Source of the DNA: Carya illinoinensis
Lineage: Eukaryota; Streptophyta; Magnoliopsida; Fagales; Juglandaceae
Assembly: GCF_018687715.1 (NCBI RefSeq)
Contig: NC_056765.1
Location: 11,097,001 to 11,161,000, forward strand
Length of the DNA stretch: 64,000 nt
Reading direction: 5' to 3'
Shown here: one piece after another, positions 33,361 to 45,140 of the stretch
Layout: every line of letters starts with the position of its first letter
Numbering within the stretch: the first letter of the stretch is position 1
Program-made: the position numbers and the translations under genes
Notes under the pieces: model-generated
The model's input: only the letters and a program-made list of their open reading frames with translations
Told to the model about the DNA's origin: nothing
The model's database searches: none

Positions 33361-33430
33361 AATCAGTAGAAATGATTTAGGAGTGAAGCCCCATTATTTC
33401 TACTTCACTCCTAAATCATTTCTACTGATT
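33361..33430. repeat. Perfect 28-bp inverted repeat (hairpin)
   Basis: Left arm 33361-33388 and right arm 33403-33430 are perfectly complementary over 28 bases, with a 14-base loop. It lies in the divergent promoter or leader region of CACTA-2 and is well preserved although the element's genes are degenerate. Confidence 0.95.
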
Positions 33431-34380
33431 ATATATTTGTCACTTAGCTCCAAAATACCAAAATGGGGTTGGATTGATTCAAAATCTGACCCCCTCAAAC
33501 CCTAACTAATTTACCCAAAAGAAGAAAAAAAAAAGAAGACAATAGTTAAGTTTATGGGACCCATACCTCTTAGAAGTGAGAAATTTGAAGTGCTACGGCG
33601 GACTCGTGGTGGAGTTGGTGGCTACGAATGGAGGAGAGGTGGAGGATGGAGAAGAAATGAAGTTTGTTTTTCTTTTGATCGTAAATGGCATTATTCAAAC
33701 TGGGTATATTAATTGTGATGTTGTGTTCAAACAAGTAAATTACCTGTTCGAACTAATTTCGTTTGAATTTATTTCATTCGAACATTAGAGATATTGGTTC
33801 GAACATTTATTATATACTTAAACGTAGTTCAAACGGAAGGGATACACATTTGAATGGTGAAAAACTAATATATTTTTAATTATGTTACTAATACTAATAA
33901 ATAATAATATTAATATTATAAAGCACAAAATTAGTATAAAAATACTGATTATACTTTACTAGAATATGTATAATATAGTATATATAATATATATTATATA
34001 AGTATAGTATCAAAATATAATTTATTTAATATAATATATTAGTAAAATATAAAATTAGTACTTTTATATATAATAATATTATATACTAATATTAATATTA
34101 TAAAGTACAAAAGTATAAAAATACTAATTATAATTTACTAGTATATATATAATATAGTATGTATAATATATATTATATAAGTAAGTATAGTATATAATAT
34201 AATTTATTTAATATATAAAATTAGTATAATATAAAATTATATTAACTAGTATATATAATGTATAATATATATTATATAAGTAAGTATAGTATATAATACA
34301 ATTTATTTAATATATAAAATTATATTAACTAGTATATATTCACTAAGTAAGTATAATATATAAAAACCAGTATATATGCC
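33431..34380. repeat. Second internal array and AT-rich tandem sequence in CACTA-2
   Basis: 33715-33860 has further TTCGAAC-type words. 33900-34380 is made of degenerate tandem copies of TATAATATAGTATATAATATA-like words. No coding potential. A GTGG-rich patch at 33590-33660 matches the position of a similar patch at 6160-6230 in CACTA-1 and may be leader sequence of the leftward gene. Confidence 0.5.
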
Positions 34381-35812
34381 ATCAAATATTCTTAGTTTTT
34401 CATTTGAATGTGTATCTAATTTGTTCGAACTCCAAATGTAGCAAGGTAAAAATTCACGGTTTTTTTATTTTTCGCATTTGAACTGCTAAATTACCCATTT
34501 AAATGGTACTTCACAGATTCATAAGCCTATACATTCAATTCATTTTCATGTTGATTTCAAATTTTGGAGGTAGAGCAGGCGATTTTGTGTGTATGAGAAA
34601 GTGTTGTTGAGAGAGAGATAGAGAAGATCCTTTCTAGTGAGAGAGAAGGAATTCTTGAGAGAGCTAGAGTAGAGGTATTTTGTTTTTCTACTTTTTTTTT
34701 TTTTTGTATTTTGAGTTTATATAGTTTGTTTTATTGAATTTGATTAAGGGTTTTTCTTATAATGTTTTATGCATATGTAGGCATTGTGGAATCATATTTG
34801 TTATTGGTTTGCACAAATTTGAGGTAAAATTTCTTATTTTTACTAAATGTTGATTTGTAGTGATTTGAGAGAGTGTTTGGTTGTTAATTAGTTAGATTTG
34901 GTAATGTATTGGTGATTTCTAATGTGATTTGATAATGCATTGGTGATTTGTAATGTGATTTGGTAATAATATTTGTGATTTTTAATGTGATTTGATAAGA
35001 TGATTAGGTAATGATAGGTATTGAGGAATCTGTGTATGATTTTTGGTATTTGTTTTTTCGTATGTTAATTTTGTTAGTATTTAGTGTATGTTAATTTGGT
35101 ATGTTGGTATTTAGTGTAATATTGTTAATTTTGTTACTAAGTTATTGTAATTTAATTTGGGATTTGTTAGAATATTGTTTTGTTTGTGTATTGTAATTTG
35201 GGGATTTATTAAAATATGTTGGGTATATCGTGTGAAATTTGTATGTACATTTGGGGATTTGTTAGAATATTGTTTTGTTTGTGTATGCTAATTTGCGATT
35301 TGTTAAAATATGTTCGTTATATTGTGTGAAATTTGTATGTATATTTGGAGATTTTTTAGAATATTGTATGTTCTGTTTGTGTATGTTAATATGTTATTAG
35401 TTAGTTAACGTATTTTAATTTGGCATGTTAGTGTATGTTAATTAGTTTATTTGTGTATGTTAAATTGGTATGTTGCATAATAGATGTTAGTATGTTAGTG
35501 TATGTTAATTTGGTATGTTGCATAAAAAATTTTAATTAAAATTGATAAATTTAGTATATTCTAATTTAGATATATCATAAATTTAATATTATCTCCATAA
35601 AACAACCAAATTAAGATAATAACATTAATTTTTTTCTATTGAAATTTATTTCATAAAATTAAAAGATATTAACTTAGAACCCAAATTTGCCAAGCTTTAA
35701 ACATAAACTAAATCAACAAATCAATATAAATTTACAAAAAATAAATTAAATCAAATTAATGATATATTTATTAAATAGATTATAAAGTTAGTAACAGTAT
35801 AGTAATACCCTA

Positions 35813-35864
<52 letters not shown>

Positions 35865-36200
35865 CTTAATCAAAGAAGACTTTAATTAATAAATTTACAA
35901 AAAATAAATTAAAACTTGGAAATGATCTATATATGAAATATATTCATTTGTTAGTAATAGTATAGTAATTCCCTAATTAATAAGTTTGAATAAAAATAAA
36001 ACTTAATGAAAGAAGACTTTAATTAATAAATTAAAATTTGTAAATGATCTATATATTAAACCAACAAATCAATTATTTAAAATATATTCTAAGTGTATGT
36101 TTTGTATAAACTAGAGGTTTGGTTACATAGTTAGGACTTGAATGTTAGTATTATTTTTATATAGTATTGAACCTTAGACTCCGTTCAAGAGTTGTGGCTA
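34381..36200. repeat. T/G-rich degenerate repeats and (TAA)n in CACTA-2
   Basis: 34850-35530 contains many loosely repeated GTATGTTAATTTGG/GATTTGTTAGAATATTG words. A clean (TAA)n microsatellite runs from about 35815 to 35861. A duplicated stretch (AATAAAACTTAATxAAAGAAGACTTTAATTAATAAATT) occurs at ~35862 and ~35995. No genes seen. Confidence 0.6.
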
Positions 36201-36214
36201 AATATTCTTTTAAA

Positions 36215-36624
36215 GAATGTTTGGATATAACTCTTGAATTGTCCAAAATGGACAATTTGAGATTCTATCATTTATATGGCAGATATATTCATTCTAAACT
36301 CTTATGTTAGTGTTAGAAGTTTTGATTTAGTATTTCCTAACATTCTTCGGGTGTGTGGTCTGTAAGTTGCTTGGCCCATGGATAGGGTCAAGGACTTAGC
36401 ATGACTAGCATACTTGAAAAAGTGTAGGGAAATGTTACCGAAATTTTGACTAACATGATAGTTTTGGACTGAATATATATGCGATATAGATGATAGTCTC
36501 TCGAATGAGATAAGACCAACTATCTTATGAATGTGATAGAAGCATTGATTTGATAAGACCATAAATATTGTTTATCCATGAATTAGGTTTTTTGAAGAGA
36601 TAGTGGACAGGTAACAGAATTATA
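36215..36624 (+). promoter_or_regulatory. TNP2 leader region of CACTA-2
   Basis: Aligns by eye with 6985-7363 of CACTA-1. Includes the hairpin ATTGTCC...GGACAAT (36238-36244 with 36250-36256) and the TCTCGAATGAGATAAGACC block. Confidence 0.5.
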
Positions 36625-39318
36625 ATGGAGAATAGTTGGATGTTGTTGGGTAAGGAGTATGTACAAGGGGTGAAGATTTTTATAGAATTTGCTTGTGGGA
36701 GTGTTGACAGTCGAGGATTTATAAGATGTCCGTGTAAGAAGTATAAAAACCTTAGTTCTTATAACTTAGTGGTAGTGGAGGACCATTTATTTGTAAATTG
36801 AATAGACCCTAAATACTCACATTGGGTCTTACATGGTGAACCATTTCCTAAAGCAGCTAAATTTGACAGTCAGTCCAATCATATGTAGGAAGGTAACGAG
36901 ATCGACATGGAGGAAGGAAGTGTGGATGTTTATGATGATAGTAGTGATAATGGAGAGGATATGATTGAGATGTTAGGGTATATTGGCACAGGCATATTTG
37001 GGACAAAGGATGGAGAAGGAACATTTACATAATCATTTGAGGGAAATAAAAACTTTAGAAGACTGTGGGAGGATGCACAATGAGAACTGTACGAGGGGTG
37101 CACCATTCATAGCAAGTTGTCATTCACGATGAGGCTGCTCCATATTAAGTCTATTTGTATTTTTGCAAAGGCCATCAACATGCTGCTAGAATTATTTAAA
37201 GAGGCTCTCTCACAGGATAATGTAGTACCTTATAATTTTTATAAAGCAAAGAAATTAAAAGCGAGAGCTAGGATTTGATTATAATATCATCCATATATGT
37301 AAGAATGATTGTGTTCTCTTCCGGAAAGAATATGCAGAATCTGATTCATGTCCAATGTGTCATGAGTCAAGGTGGACATCGGATAAGCGTAATGTATCCC
37401 ATAAAGTATTAAGACATTTTTCGTTGATTTCTTGACTTCAAATATTGTTTACTTCCCGGATGACTGCAAAAGATATGACTTGGCATCACATAGAAAGAGT
37501 AAAAAATGATCATGAGCACTTCTCATAGTACTTGGCCTGTCATATTAATGTCATATAATTTGCCACCATGGAAGTCTATAAAGGATCCTTATTTTATGAT
37601 GACTCTACTGATCCCAATGCCAAGGTCACAAGGAAATGAAATAGACGTATACCTACAGCCAATGATGGCAAAATTAAAAGAGTTGTGGGAGCAGGGTGTC
37701 AGTACATATAATGCGGCCTTGTCATGAGAATTCAATATGCATGTTGCAATACTGTGGACAATAAATGATTTTCTGGTATATGGGAACTTGTCTGGGTGGA
37801 GCACAAGAGGTAAAATGGCTTGTCCTGTGTGTAACAAAGATATACAGTCTCAGTGGTTAATAAATGGACATAAATTATGTTTCATGGGACACCGTCAATA
37901 TTTAACTCATGATCATAGATGGCGTTTAAATAGAGCAATGTTTAATGGAAAGGTTGATCATAGGTCATCACCGCCAAAGTACTCTGGTGGTGATATTCTC
38001 GCACAATTAGAAGATGTTCCAGAAAATAGATTTGGGAAGGATGCAAGAGCTTGGAAGAGAAAATGACAAGAAGTGGAATTGAATTAGACCAAAAAAAGTA
38101 TTTTGTTTGACTTGCTATACTGGTCTATCTTGACACTGCACTACAATATATACATTATGCACATTGAAAAAATATATGTGAGAATATTTTGCGCAATTTG
38201 ATGTTAATAAAAGGGAAGACGAAAGATACAACTAACTCTCATAAAGATTTAAAGAAGTTGGGGATACGACCAGAGTTGCATTTACAAGCTAATGGGTCAT
38301 TAGCCTATATGCAACGTTTGTGCACAAAACTAGGGGGATTTTTTAGGGACATTTGTGGTAGATCGTTGAAAGTTGATGCACTGATAAAAATGGAAGTTGA
38401 TATCGCAGTGATATTGTGTAAACATGAACATGCGTAGTGAACATTTATAACTATTTCGCACGGATGGTGTAACTGACATAGAAAAGAAGCATGAAGAGGA
38501 ATTCACCTCGTGGTTTGAACATATGGTATTATTCTAAAAATAAATTTAGTGGTATCTATAAACTTCATACGACTATACTATACTTTTTTCTATTGATATA
38601 TGATATAACTAAATATATTTATTGATATAGATTCAATTGAAATATGTTGAAAATTCTGGTGAAATCTCATCAGAATTGTATGCATTGGCATGTTAGGTAG
38701 GCCATCCAATACTCAGGATGTTTGGTGCGTGGATATAAATTTCACACGTGTGACAGAGAATGATATAGAAAAACTCAAAATTTTAGAGTCGTAGTGGAAG
38801 GAAGTCGTGGGATGATAACATTGACTTTTACGGAGTTGTAGAAGATATCATAGCATTAAAGTACGTTGGAGGATATATGGTCTGGTTGTTTAAATGTACT
38901 TGGTGGGATGTATCAAATCCTAGGTTGGGAATATATAACGATGAATATTTTGTCAGTGTGAATACATCTCGCACATGGTATGAGGACGATCCTTTCATTT
39001 TCACTTGCCAAGCGAATTAAGTCTTTCATTTAGATGATCCAGAGTACAGGAACCCATGGCGAGTGGTGGACAAGTTTGCATAAAAAAATGTATATGATTA
39101 CATTCCAAAGGCAGACGAACCACTTGAAGAATTTGATAGTCCAACAAAATGAAGAAGCATATCAAGAAAACGAACTAGTTATCAATGTATTTGTTTATCT
39201 AAGCCAATATGACATGGTCCCATTGTGTAGAGAAGACGTTGAACCAAAAGTAATTAAGGGTGAAATTTCAGAAGAACATGAATCAATTGAAGTGTCTAAT
39301 GAGAATGAGGGCGACTAG
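36625..39318 (+). pseudogene. tnp2: TNP2-type transposase of CACTA-2
   Basis: It starts at ATG 36625 (MENSWMLLGKEYVQGVKIFIEFA) and keeps the block order of CACTA-1: SRGFIRCPCKK, HWVLHGEP, LLHIKSIC, YNLPPWKSIKDPYFMMTLLIP (~37555), NEIDVYLQPMM, VYGNLSGWSTRGKMACPVCNKD (~37780), FMGHRQYLTHD. DUF4218-like (CTKLGGFFRDICGRSLKVDAL, ~38320) and DUF4216-like (FYGVVEDIIALKYVGG, ~38820) sequence and an acidic tail to 39318 follow. A deletion near 37512 and another near 38430 remove parts of the core, and stops are scattered throughout. It keeps the ACPVCNKD segment that the CACTA-1 copy has lost. It is a dead transposase gene. Confidence 0.82.
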
Positions 39319-39429
39319 TCTAGCAAAACTGATAGTGAATGAATCTAATATTTGTATAATTATATAATCTTATAAATATCTGCAACGTTTGTACATACTA
39401 TATATAATTTATTACAATTTTAAACATAT

Positions 39430-40980
39430 ATGCTTCTCAAATGCAAAGCAACGCGTGCACCATCTCCATCCATTATCGATTTCCCATGTGGTTCACCTAC
39501 CATCAATAGTGGGCCAACATTAATAGTTTCAGAATAAGATATTTTATCGAATTAAATAACAAACTTAATGCTCGATTTAAGTAATTTATATTATTAAAAT
39601 AAATAAATTTAGTAAAAATATGTGGTTTAATTATTGTATATATAGCTGTTGTAAGCCAGCGTCGAGGTTGATGTACTACATGGGATGTATACATAGAGAA
39701 AGTAAGAAAAGTCGATAAAATTAAAGTTGATATTCCTAATGATCACATTGGCGGCTCTGGGGATTCGGCAGTTTAGCTTGCTTCTTATGTTGGTACCCTT
39801 ACTGACACGTATGCATCGATGTCTACATCCTCTTGGGCTAAAGTTTCCCAAGATGTGAAAGACCATATCAAAAAATGTTGCCTGGTAATGAGCTACATCC
39901 TAAGAAACTAAGAATAACATGTTGATTTAAAGTTAGTTTGTATTTATACTAATTGTTTATAATTTACGAAAGGACGAGTTTGAACTTAATTTTGGCAAGT
40001 TAGACGGTTGAGGAGCTGATGTCGAATGCATTCCGGAAGTACAAAGGTCGATGCCATGCACACTATCAGAAGTTCAGTACTACGATAGATGTGTGGCAAA
40101 ATCCATTCCAAGCAATGCCACCAAATGAATGGGAGATGGTTTGTGATATGTCTAAAGATCCTACTTATCAGGTAATTTCATTGCTATCTTTTTTTAATAG
40201 TATATGATAGATGTATTAAACATATAGTTATAATATTTTTTTAGCAACAGAGTACTGTGAACAAAGCAAATAGATCAAATTTAACTATACACCATCATAA
40301 GAGTTCTCCATCTTTTCATCGTTTGTCTAAAATAATGGTCAGTTATTTTACTCCCCGTTAAATATTAAGATATACATTTTTCTAATTTAAGTTCTAATCT
40401 AGATTTCTCTTTTACAGCAAGAAGAAAGTCCTACTGACTATGATCTAACCCAATTGTATGCTAAAAAACATAAAAATTGTGATGGTGGTTGGACTAGTCC
40501 CGAAGCAGAGACAAATTATGTAAGTTAAAGTTTATTTAATTAAAGTCTAATACAGTAATTTTATTACTTATATTAATATATTATGCCCTTTTTTTGTAGG
40601 ACAATATCTCTTAAGGAAGTTATTGCAGATTCATCTGATGAATCATCTGTCAATGATGCTCAGATCCTTTCTCAAGTTCTTGGATCATGTTTTTGATATT
40701 TGAGGGGTTTAGGACGTTGTGTGAAGTCATCCTTGACATCGTTATCCTGTTCTAAAACTAGACTAAATGACGACAAGATTAAAGCATTAGAGGAAACAAC
40801 ACTTGAGATAGAACGTTTGAGGTCCAAGTAAAATGAATTGCTGGCCCGATTAGATCAAGTAACAGATTTTGAGACGAAATTAGAAGAGAATGTGCAGAAG
40901 AGGCTGTAGTTGAATAACCAAAAAATGTTTGAACAATGGCAGTCAATGATGTCTAAAACTCTATGCCACTATCACAATCT
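39430..40980 (+). pseudogene. Ptta/En/Spm-type (TNPA-like) gene of CACTA-2
   Basis: Recognisable blocks follow the gene order of CACTA-1: KVDKIKVDIPNDHIGGSGDSAV (39700-39780), WAKVSQDVKDHIKKCCL with a donor at ~39883, ELMSNAFRKYKGRCHAHYQKF (40012-40080), then STVNKANRSNLTIHHHKSSPSFHRLSK (~40250-40340). The C-terminal coiled coil (TLEIERLRSK, ARLDQVTDFETKLEENVQK; 40800-40910) parallels that of CACTA-1. Stops and frameshifts interrupt most exons. By family it would bind subterminal repeats. Confidence 0.65.
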
Positions 40981-41094
40981 TAAAATTTATTTTTTCTTTA
41001 ATTGTCTTTCAATTATGATGTTCCAAAACATTTGAACAATTGTGATGTTTGAATTAAAATTTGTGCAATATTAGTATGATCTTTTTTTAATAAA

Positions 41095-41560
41095 TTACGT
41101 TCCGTAAGATTAATAACATTCGAATAGTAAATAACTTGTTCAAACGGTCAGTTACAATTTATAAATCCATTTGAACAAAAAAAATACCCATTTGAACAAA
41201 AACTAACCCATTCGAACGACAACCAAGTAACATAGTCCGTATGACGGTTCGAACAATATTAATGTTCAAAACTTTGTTCAAACTAATAGAATTTCTGAAA
41301 ATAAAAAGTTTGTTCGAATGACCAAAATTTATGTTTGAACACAAATCATTTGAAAAATTTATTCGTTCAAACATATAAAATCTATTCGAACATGATCAAA
41401 TATGGCCATTAGTTCGAATAAAAAATTCTTATAGTTTGAACAGTACTTTTCGGTTCGAATGGGTAGGTTTCCATTCGAATGGTTTATTAAGACGAAAGTA
41501 ATTTGTCTCCAAATAAAAAAACCCGTTCAAATAGTTTTGACTGGGTTAGCCTAATTTCGT
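41095..41560. repeat. CACTA-2 right subterminal array
   Basis: Dense CATTTGAACAA, CATTCGAACG, GTTCGAATGG and related words up to the GGGACGAA block of the right terminus. Confidence 0.75.
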
Positions 41561-41729
41561 CCAAAAAAATTATTGTTTGAGATGAAATTCACTTTTCATC
41601 TCCAAATACATTTTGAGACGGCCTTTTCTAGACAAAATAGAGACGAAATTTTTTCATCTCCAAAACTTTTTAGGGACGAATTTTGGAGACAAAATGATTT
41701 GTATAAAAAAAAGCCAAACTCTTGTAGTG

Positions 41730-42387
41730 AGAATATTTGATTTTTTTAGAAGTCTATGTGGTCTAAGTAGGAGATTGTTAGAATTATTTAAATTGATGGA
41801 CCTACATAGATTATGAATCTAAGTTTGTACAATTGTCAAATATAAGATTTGGGTAATGTCTGTAAGGCCTAATAAATGTGATCAATAAAAGGATATAATT
41901 GGGCTATTGACACATCTTTAGAAGCCCATGATTTTGGTTTGATAATGAGTATGAAGTGGTACAGGCTCAATTCATGTGTAGAGACCTATTAAAGACCCAT
42001 GAAATTCTTTTATTTTATTATGGGCAAAATTGAGATTTGGGTATTATATATAAGTTATGGTCCCTATTCCATATTCATCTTTTTGACTCTACACATTCCA
42101 TTGCTGTGAGTTTTTCCAGTGAGTGAATCTTGGATGTGAAAGACCATATCGCTATGCTCTTATGTCCAATGGCTGCAGGTACAGTCCCTTGGCTAGATTT
42201 CTACACAGATTTGAGAAGTAGTCTTAGTGATTTTAGATTTATACATATCCAACAAAATGTTCATAGGGAAGCTTATTACCAGAAGGTGTAAGCTGTAAAT
42301 GGCCTAGTTTACAGTAGATTCTAATTCAAGATTAATTAAAATGATATAATTTATGGCAAAGCTATATCTGCTTATCTATAATTACCT
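41730..42387 (+). mobile_element. Copia-2 3' end: polypurine tract and 3' LTR
   Basis: Right after CACTA-2 come AGTAGGAGAT (polypurine-like) and TGTTAGAATTATTT at 41776, the usual layout at the start of a copia 3' LTR. The LTR's own end (a CA followed by a target duplication) is not clear; it probably lies somewhere in 42250-42387. The 5' LTR is not in the window. The placement fits the RNase H sequence on the other side of CACTA-2. Confidence 0.55.
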
Positions 42388-42706
42388 CTTTTGGATGCTG
42401 AGATGAGATAAAAAATTTGTGAATGATATTGAAATAGTTCATGAATAATAGTAAAAGTGTTTGAGTTAAGATATTTTATTAGATTTTGAGAAAGGAGATA
42501 AAAAATAAATATAAAAATATTATTAAGTTAAAATATTAATTGTTAGAATATACTTTTTTAATATTATTTTTATTTTGAAATTTGTAAAGTTGAATTATTT
42601 TTTGTGTTTTGTTTTAAAATTTGAAAAATTGTAATGATTAAGTAATGTTTAAATGAAAAAGTTGAAAATTTGAAATTAAAAATGTTTATATTTAAATGAT
42701 GTATGT
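42388..42706. mobile_element. MITE copy 2, left part
   Basis: Starts near TTTTGGATGCTGAGATGAGAT and resembles 2775-3120. It is interrupted at 42706 by the Ty3 element and resumes at 52076. Confidence 0.5.
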
Positions 42707-44885
42707 TGTGATGACCCGCTTTTGAGTGTATTTTCGCTGAAATAATTGTTTTTATTTTAATTAATATATCAGTTATTTATTTTAAATTATTTGCGTTTTA
42801 AAATTTGTTTTTAATTTAATTTAATTTAATTGATGTTGTGTTTTATTTCTTTTAGTTGTTTTGTGGTTTTAATATCTTTTTGGCGGTTTAGTTTTGTTTT
42901 CCGGATGAGGATTAGATCTCCTATTTTCCCTACACTTCTTTTCTTTTTTCCTTTCTTTTTCTTTTTCCTCTTTCTTTTTTCCTTCTTCTTTTCTTTTTCC
43001 TTTCTTTTTCTTTTTTTCTTTTTTCTTTTTCTCTCTTCTCTCTCCCCGCGTTCGGACCCCCCCGAGCTCTCTCTCTCTCCTCCCTCTCCCTCACGCCGGC
43101 GTCCCTTCCACAGCCCAGACCGCCACCGTCCGGCCACCGTTCGGCCCCCCACCGGTCCCATTCTCTTCCCCTCCCTCCGGTGCACCACCCCACCCAAGCT
43201 CACCCCCAACCGGCCGGCCATTTGGCCGGAAAAAGCCCAACAAAGCCGCACGGTTTTGGCTCCGATCCGCCGCCGTCGCTCCACCTCCGGCCACCATTTC
43301 TTCACCACTTCATCATCGACTCCTTGCCGTCCTAACCCACCCGTTTCCGGCCTCCAACGACCACCGGAGCAGCTCCTACGAGCTTGTTTTTCGATTTGGG
43401 TATTTCGGCCATTTTCCGGCGATTCCGCCGCCACCCACGGCCAACCACCACTTCCAATAGCTTCACAACCATCCCTAGACCACCCCCTATCAATCTCGTG
43501 TCCTAGTTTGTCCCCGTTCAAAAGTGGTTTTTTTCAAACCCACGGCCACAGTGAATTTTCACTGTGACGTTGCTTTTCCGGCGCCGTTTGCGACGCCGCT
43601 TGTTTTCTAAAATTGCCATATAGCGCTGTAAGTATTTTCCAAACCCTATTTTCAGATTTTAATATATATTGCTCATTCAATTATTTACTGTTGTTGGTTG
43701 TTGATTCCGGACTGAATCCGAGGAGTTTTGGGGGTCGGATGGATGGAGGACGGAGTTGCCTGTTTATTTGATTTATGATTGTTGGATTATTTTATTATGC
43801 ATTGATATGGCATTACATGGTGCATGCACGTGTGTTTTTGTTTATGTGTGAAAAGCCTGTGTATTGGCGTGAGTGGTTTTGCGGGTGCGTGTGTATCACG
43901 AGCCCAAGCCGGGATGGGTTATTATCTCGGTGGAGCTCCTCTGGTCACTCGGGAGCGGAATAAACTGAGTGATGTCCCCTGAGTTGTCGAGAGCGATGAC
44001 GGGAGCGGGGCTAGGGGATGCTTGGCTACGAACGCGTCGGGCGCGGAACCGGGCATCGCCCTACTCACCGACTCCGTGGCCCTTCGCTGGCGAGGGCTAG
44101 AGGATGCTTGGCTACGCACGCGCGGGGCGCGGAACTGGGCATCGCTTGTTGGGTGTCGCACGCGCGGTGGTACTCTGCGGTGTGGCACTGGAGCCAGGGT
44201 GTGCGGATGAACCCTAGGGGAGGTCATGGTGCACGCGGTTAAAATTGGTTAATGGTTTGTAAGGCCAAATGGGACTTTTGGCGTGGGCCAGATGGATTTC
44301 TGGCGAGATATTGGGCCGGATGGACTTCTGGCGAGATATTGGGCCAAATGGACTTTTGGCGGCCAAATGTGACTTTTGGCGTGTTTTTCGGAAAGGATAT
44401 GTTTTTGGGCCAAATGAGTTTTTGGCGTGTGTGGAAAACTGGTGTTTTACGGGCTTTGTGCATTGGGCATGTTTCATGCATCTTGTTTGAGTTTTATGTG
44501 TTTTTATCTGGTAGTGTTTGGGTTTTACTTACCTGCGGTACCATTTGTGGTTCCGTAGCTTTTGGTGCAGAGTTAGAGGACGAAGAGGAGGAGGCTGAGC
44601 CCGAGGATGCGGCTCCGCCGGGTTGCTGATGCTATCTTTTATATTTGTTAAAACTGTATTTGTGTTTTGTAATATTTTATCTATGTAGGTTTTAAACAGC
44701 TTGTATTACGTTAAGAAAAATTCTGGTACTTAGTTATGACTTTCGTTATCCGCTGCGTGTTTCTCTGTACACATCTGTTGCCTTGCACACACTCGGCACC
44801 CGTCGATGGGATGGTGACCCGGGTTGTCACCATCCGGACGTCTCAATTTCCCCGTATTCGGGCGTGGGGATTTGGGGGCGTCACA
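42707..44885 (+). repeat. Ty3 5' LTR
   Basis: 2179 bases, TGTGATGACC...CGTCACA. It contains a pyrimidine-rich tract (42940-43090), GC-rich sequence, and a block of degenerate tandem GGCCAAATGxGACTTTTGGC copies (44262-44420). Long open frames inside it are not genes. It has an extra ~33-base stretch near 42852 that the 3' LTR lacks. Confidence 0.95.
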
Positions 44886-44887
44886 GG

Positions 44888-44899
44888 TGGTATCAGAGC
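44888..44899 (+). other. Ty3 primer-binding site
   Basis: TGGTATCAGAGC two bases after the LTR, complementary to initiator methionine tRNA. Confidence 0.92.
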
Positions 44900-45140
44900 G
44901 GTTTGGCTCTGGGTAAAACCACATGTCCCGTAGGCAGTACCAGAATGCTTTTTAAAGTTGTGTTTTAAAAAATTATGTTAAGTACAGTTGTTTTGTTTGT
45001 TTGTATTTATTTGGTTATGTTTTTGCAAGCTGGTTTCTTTTGTTTCTTGCTGTGTGGTGTTGGTTTTTGTTTTTGTTGGTTTTATGATGGTTTTATTTGT
45101 TTTCTTAAAGGAGGGTCAAGAGTGGTGTTGTGACAGGAAA

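Larger units (their letters stand above)
30967..41729 (+). mobile_element. CACTA-2: second CACTA transposon, heavily decayed, nested in copia-2
   Basis: The left end reads CATTATAAGAAATTTTAC (one change from CACTA) followed by GGGACAAATTAAATTTC. The right end, read inward, begins CACTACAAGAGTTTGGC and has the matching GGGACGAATTTT block. Bordering triplets are ACA and AGA, a probable 3-base duplication with one mutation. Layout copies CACTA-1: motif arrays at both ends, a leftward accessory gene (31750-32890), an AT-rich middle, TNP2 (36625-39318) and a Ptta/En/Spm-type gene (about 39430-40980). All genes carry many stops and frameshifts. Insertion inside the 3' part of copia-2 supports these borders. 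Confidence 0.8.

Noticed and set aside
28829..41729. One large CACTA element from 28829 to 41729
   Set aside because: Neighbouring triplets do not match (TAT versus AGA), a separate CACTA-like left end exists at 30967, and copia sequence is continuous across 30966/41730 rather than across 28829.
42826..43567. Frames of 231-245 codons in the Ty3 LTR
   Set aside because: They lie wholly inside LTR sequence, are duplicated at 50019-50630 and come from pyrimidine-rich, Pro/Ser-rich low-complexity sequence.
44888..44899. tRNA-like sequence
   Set aside because: It is the 12-base primer-binding site complementary to initiator tRNA; no tRNA gene fold surrounds it. The same holds at 23024-23035.
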